In this document: piece after piece, positions 31,782 to 34,759 of the stretch | How positions within the stretch are numbered: position 1 is the first letter of the stretch | How the letters are laid out: each line of letters begins with the position of its first letter | The notes under the pieces: generated by a model | Seen by the model: the letters and a program-made list of their open reading frames with translations, nothing else | Told to the model about the DNA's origin: nothing | Database searches by the model: none | Program-made: the position numbers and the translations under genes | NCBI GenBank assembly: GCA_003602475.1 | Contig: QQSC01000030.1 | Coordinates: 12,789-47,547, forward strand | Reading direction: 5' to 3' | DNA from: Candidatus Poseidoniales archaeon | GTDB taxonomy: Archaea > Thermoplasmatota > Poseidoniia > Poseidoniales > Poseidoniaceae | Length of the DNA: 34,759 nucleotides

Positions 31782-33002
31782 ATGCACTTCAAAGACTGCC
31801 CACCGCACCGTAGCACCATGAGCCACGAAGGCGACTGCTTTCTGGTCCCCGGACCCGTACGAATGGCCGACAACTGCCTTCAAGCCATGGCCACACCGGT
31901 GATGACGGCCCGGGGCCCTGAATTTAGAGACGTCATGGCCGAATTGAACGCCGGTTTGCGGTATGCCTTCAACCTCAGCCCTTCCAAGGGCGTCAAAAAG
32001 ACCCAATCATGGACCGGTGAGGACGGTTACAAGGTGGTCGTGGTGTCAGGGAGCGGAACGGCAGCCATGGAAATGGTGGTCGCCAACCGGTTCCGAGCCA
32101 ACGACCTCGTCTTGGTTCCGACAAACGGCAAGTTTGGTGAGCGAGTCGTGGCCATATGCGATCAATTTTGCAACGTCAAACACCTCAAGTACGAATGGGG
32201 ACGGTCGTTTGATCTCTATGAATTGGAACAGCAGTTGGAACGTGGCTGTTACGAAGCGCTCTTGATTTGCCACAATGAAACGAGCACGGGCATCACACAA
32301 GACGCCGCTGCCATCGCTGAAATGTGCGAACGGCACAACGTGGCGTTCATTCTTGACGGCATCACCTCGGTTGGTGGTGCTCCGGTTCATCCAGCCGAAT
32401 GGAATGCGGAAGCTGTCGTCATGGGCGCCCAGAAATGCACGGCTGGTCCATCTGGCATTGCTGCTGTAGCCATCAGCCCGCACTGCGAAGAGCGAATTCG
32501 GGCCATTCACCTCCAAGGTGATACCGGTCCGAAATACTACCTCGACATGATGGCGGCCCTGAAAAAAGGGGACGACGACCAAACGCCCTGGACCCCAGCC
32601 ATCAACCTCGCCATGGGATGGTCCGCCGCCCTTCAGAACCTGCGTGAAGAAACCAACGAAGGACGTTGGAAGAGGTGCGAGCGAATGGCCACCGGAGTCC
32701 GAGCATTGTTCGGCGATCTCGGATTTGGACTTCTGGCCGACAGCGGCCAACGCAGCGACACCGTCACGGCCATTCTCTATCCAGAAGGCATTGACGACGC
32801 TTGGCGAACAGCCCTCAAGGACACGTACAGCACCCAAGTCATCGGTGGACAAGACCATCTCAAGGGGAAGATGTTTCGAGTGGGCTCCATGGGTGAAACC
32901 CCCGTCGAAGAGATGATTGAGGGCTGCGTGCGCATGCTGGCATGTTTCAGGGACTTCGGTCACGACCTTCCTGAAGTTGATGTGGCCTCGTATTTCCAGT
33001 GA
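31782..33002 (+). CDS. Class V aminotransferase (alanine-glyoxylate / serine-pyruvate type)
   Basis: A 406-residue PLP enzyme of the COG0075 family. FLVPGPVRMAD near the N-terminus, VVVSGSGTAAMEMVV, the CHNETSTGI segment, the PLP-nitrogen ligand Asp192 in ILDGITSVGG, and Schiff-base Lys218 in MGAQKCTAGPSG are present. A stretch of about 15 residues (SKGVKKTQSWTGEDG, about 68-82) lies before the GSGT motif and looks longer than in typical members. Relatives transaminate glyoxylate, serine, alanine or aspartate; substrates cannot be fixed from sequence. Start ATG 31782 fits the TATA box; ATG 31818 is an alternative that loses no conserved motif. nadM follows 9 nt downstream. Confidence 0.9.
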   Translation: MHFKDCPPHRSTMSHEGDCFLVPGPVRMADNCLQAMATPVMTARGPEFRDVMAELNAGLRYAFNLSPSKGVKKTQSWTGEDGYKVVVVSGSGTAAMEMVVANRFRANDLVLVPTNGKFGERVVAICDQFCNVKHLKYEWGRSFDLYELEQQLERGCYEALLICHNETSTGITQDAAAIAEMCERHNVAFILDGITSVGGAPVHPAEWNAEAVVMGAQKCTAGPSGIAAVAISPHCEERIRAIHLQGDTGPKYYLDMMAALKKGDDDQTPWTPAINLAMGWSAALQNLREETNEGRWKRCERMATGVRALFGDLGFGLLADSGQRSDTVTAILYPEGIDDAWRTALKDTYSTQVIGGQDHLKGKMFRVGSMGETPVEEMIEGCVRMLACFRDFGHDLPEVDVASYFQ

Positions 33003-33011
33003 GGGACGAAC

Positions 33012-33557
33012 GTGCGATGCGTTGTTTTGGGCCGGTTTCAACCCTTCCACCTCGGTCATGCCTCTCTTGTCCGGGCGGCGATCAAGCATGCGCAGGGCGA
33101 TGAAGTCGTGGTCGCGATTGGCTCATCGCAAGCAGAATGGGAAGCCGATAACCCTTGGACGGCTGATGAACGTCAAGCCATGGTTCTTGGCTGGGCAGAA
33201 GCCAGTGGATTCGATGTGAAGGTTGTCCAAATCGAGGACATCAACGACCCACCCAACTGGGTGAATCACGCAACCAAAGTGCATGGCGAGGGTGTGCTGG
33301 TCACCTCAGATGGCCCCACTGCTTCGTTGTATCGAGAGGCAGGATGGAACGTTCACACCGTAGAACTCAGCGACCGTGAAGTTTGGGAAGGCTGGCGAGT
33401 GCGCCAAACGATCAGGATGCTCTCCACCGTCATGGACGACGATGCAGCACGTGTCGTGTTGGCTACCAGCGTCCCAAGCACGGTCATTGAATGGTTGATT
33501 GATGAAGACGCCATGTTTCGGTGCTCCACCTTCGGCACCGGGGTCCATGCAGGATGA
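33012..33557 (+). CDS. nadM: Nicotinamide-nucleotide adenylyltransferase (archaeal type)
   Basis: A 181-residue NadM that joins NMN and ATP to NAD. GRFQPFHLGH at residues 7-16 is the nucleotidyltransferase HxGH motif in its archaeal NadM form. GSSQAEWEADNPWTADER matches the family's second conserved region (GSAQxSHxxxNPFTAGER), and the middle VVQIEDINDPPNWVNHATKV resembles the usual IPDIN...WV region. The start is GTG 33012 with GAGGGA 6 nt upstream; a nearby ATG at 33017 is out of frame. It follows the aminotransferase by 9 nt and converges on grpE with 3 nt between the stop codons. Confidence 0.93.
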   Translation: MRCVVLGRFQPFHLGHASLVRAAIKHAQGDEVVVAIGSSQAEWEADNPWTADERQAMVLGWAEASGFDVKVVQIEDINDPPNWVNHATKVHGEGVLVTSDGPTASLYREAGWNVHTVELSDREVWEGWRVRQTIRMLSTVMDDDAARVVLATSVPSTVIEWLIDEDAMFRCSTFGTGVHAG

Positions 33558-33560
33558 GGC

Positions 33561-34178
33561 TCACTCGGAAGCAACCACGACTCTTGCGACCATGATCACC
33601 TTGGATTTGTACATGTATCCCTGCTCAAGCACGTCAACCACATGGCCAGCCTCAAAATGTTCAGAAGACGGAATGGTCGTGATGGCCTCCATCTTAGACG
33701 GGTCAAACGGCTGGGCTTTGGCATCAATCACCGATACACCGTCGGCTTGTAGCTCGTGCCACATTTTGTTGCGCAGCAACCGCAAACCTTGGGCAATGGG
33801 GCTCTCGTCGTCTTCATCGATGCCCGTCATGGCTCGGTCAACGTCCCCCAGAATGGTGAGCATACGGCGAGCCAGCCCCATGCCACCGAATTGAATGACT
33901 TCGGCTTTTTCAGCCATGAGCCTTTTTCTGACGTTTTGAATCTCAGCGTCACGGTAAGCAATCTCTTTTTCAGCCTGTTCCGCTCGTTCAACGGCCAGTT
34001 CAAGGGGGTCACGGGGCTCTTCCTCAACCTCCACATCGTTCTCGGATGGGGGTGCGTCTGACGGGCCACCGTCGTTTTCAACGGGTGTGGCTGGTTCAAC
34101 GCCTTCAATGGGTTCAGCATCAGCCTCGGCTTCAAGGCCTTGGTTGACAGGGTCGTCCTCGTTGCTTTCTTCGGACAT
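33561..34178 (-). CDS. grpE: Nucleotide exchange factor GrpE
   Basis: A 205-residue co-chaperone that releases ADP from DnaK. The first 60-65 residues are acidic and Pro/Glu-rich and probably disordered. A coiled-coil stretch follows (AVERAEQAEKEIAYRDAEIQNVRKRLMAEK), then the four-helix region (LARRMLTILGDVDRAM) and the C-terminal beta domain with MEAITTIPSSEHFEAGHVVDVLEQGYMYKSKVI-type GrpE signature. ATG 34178 is chosen; a TTG at 34214 is in frame but lies at the end of the upstream intergenic sequence. dnaK and dnaJ are not in the window. Confidence 0.94.
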   Translation of the reverse strand: MSEESNEDDPVNQGLEAEADAEPIEGVEPATPVENDGGPSDAPPSENDVEVEEEPRDPLELAVERAEQAEKEIAYRDAEIQNVRKRLMAEKAEVIQFGGMGLARRMLTILGDVDRAMTGIDEDDESPIAQGLRLLRNKMWHELQADGVSVIDAKAQPFDPSKMEAITTIPSSEHFEAGHVVDVLEQGYMYKSKVIMVARVVVASE

Positions 34179-34220
34179 CGTTCGGCCGGTTCCAACGGAA
34201 CGCTTTGAACCCAACGCCGT

Positions 34221-34754
34221 TTAATCACGAAGGAAGGCCGTCAAGTTCCATGCCCCAAAGCCCCATTTCGAAGCTTCCAGGTGTTCTCGCCCCAAGACAA
34301 ACGCCAACGTTTCTTCGTTGGCACGGTTGACCGTGTGGACCAACGACGTGGCTGCCCGTTGGTGGGCCTCATAGGTGGGCACAATCTTCGGGTCTTGGGT
34401 CTCCTCAATCGTTTCACCGAGGGCTACTCTCCGGTTCATCCAGTTCAACACCACGCGCTCTGCGTACTCCTCTGGGGCCATGCCTTGCAACCGCACCTGC
34501 ACGTCCGCCCACACCGTTTCGGTGTACAATTCGTGAATGTCTTCCACCTCTCGTTGAATCGCTTCTTCAAGATAAAGGAAGGCTCGTCCTTCCCAAACTT
34601 CCCAGTGCCCAGGACTGGCCCAACGCATCAAGCGGAGCAAGCCTTCTTCTCCGTTGTCGCTGGACTGCAAGGCTTCCAGAGCAGGAATGGACGCATCAGA
34701 AGGGTTCGCATCCATCCAATCCAACAGTTCTGCTTCTGCGTCGATGGCGAACAT
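34221..34754 (-). CDS. Hypothetical protein upstream of grpE, possibly incomplete
   Basis: At least 177 residues, starting at an ATG 5 bases from the window edge; the true start could lie beyond it. It is soluble, acidic and rich in Trp and Glu, mainly helical by composition (AEAELLDWMDANPS, WEVWEGRAFLYLEEAIQREVEDIHELYTETVW, EEYAERVVLNWMNRRVALGETIEE). I recognise no family. It lies 42 nt upstream of grpE on the same strand, so the two may share a transcript. Confidence 0.6.
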   Translation of the reverse strand: MFAIDAEAELLDWMDANPSDASIPALEALQSSDNGEEGLLRLMRWASPGHWEVWEGRAFLYLEEAIQREVEDIHELYTETVWADVQVRLQGMAPEEYAERVVLNWMNRRVALGETIEETQDPKIVPTYEAHQRAATSLVHTVNRANEETLAFVLGREHLEASKWGFGAWNLTAFLRD

Positions 34755-34759
34755 GGTGG

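Noticed and set aside
32046-33089. 347-codon minus-strand frame
   Set aside because: Antisense to the class V aminotransferase and the start of nadM; no recognisable protein features.

Overview
The window looks like a piece of a planktonic archaeal genome, most likely a Marine Group II euryarchaeon (Candidatus Poseidoniales). The evidence is the mix of genes and signals: split archaeal GMP synthase (stand-alone ATP-pyrophosphatase subunit), archaeal-type NMN adenylyltransferase, an HTH-ThiN regulator, a stand-alone TctA-type carrier, very large secreted proteins with lamin-tail and calcium-binding DxDxDG repeats, and AT-rich TATA-like boxes about 20-35 nt upstream of many start codons (leaderless style). 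Bacterial-type genes (GrpE, split glycine decarboxylase, bacterial-length pyrimidine phosphorylase) are mixed in, as is common in this group. The assignment is inferred from content only.

Layout. 1-1124 (-): 3' part of an HD-domain phosphohydrolase, divergent from a rightward run (1222-12416): membrane-anchored OB-fold protein, TctA-family carrier, a 1630-residue secreted lamin-tail/phospholipase-D-fold protein, a Bax-inhibitor-like membrane protein, an IPNS-type 2-oxoglutarate oxygenase and pyrimidine-nucleoside phosphorylase. tRNA-Asn follows at 12469. 12643-22705 is leftward: two small hypothetical genes, a membrane-anchored subtilisin, guaAb, purE, a membrane protein, gcvPB, gcvPA, gcvT and a group II PLP decarboxylase. 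23009-28113 is a rightward thiamine-uptake operon: ThiR-like regulator, thiBPQ and a PAP2-type membrane protein. Convergent to it is a thioredoxin-CcdA fusion. 29610-29887 holds tRNA-Val and a 90-bp tandem array carrying copies of that tRNA's 3' end. Then come a radical SAM protein and pdxT (-), a class V aminotransferase and nadM (+), and grpE plus a hypothetical gene (-) at the right edge.

How the genes fit together. The first operon can be read as outside-to-inside scavenging: a secreted PLD-fold hydrolase with adhesive lamin-tail domains and OB-fold surface protein could act on nucleic acid or phospholipid, while the phosphorylase and an oxygenase of the family that contains thymine hydroxylase would handle pyrimidines inside; this is inference. 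The thi operon is a coherent import and sensing unit, with a 15-bp palindrome centred on the regulator's TATA box. Many of the remaining enzymes are PLP-dependent (GcvP, decarboxylase, class V aminotransferase), and pdxT, for making PLP, is close by.

The most unusual structure is the tRNA-Val tail array: three exactly 90-bp-spaced units, each ending in a T-arm plus acceptor 3' strand plus CCA, separated by two further hairpins. I saw no CRISPR array, integrase, transposase, or recognisable defence system in the window.
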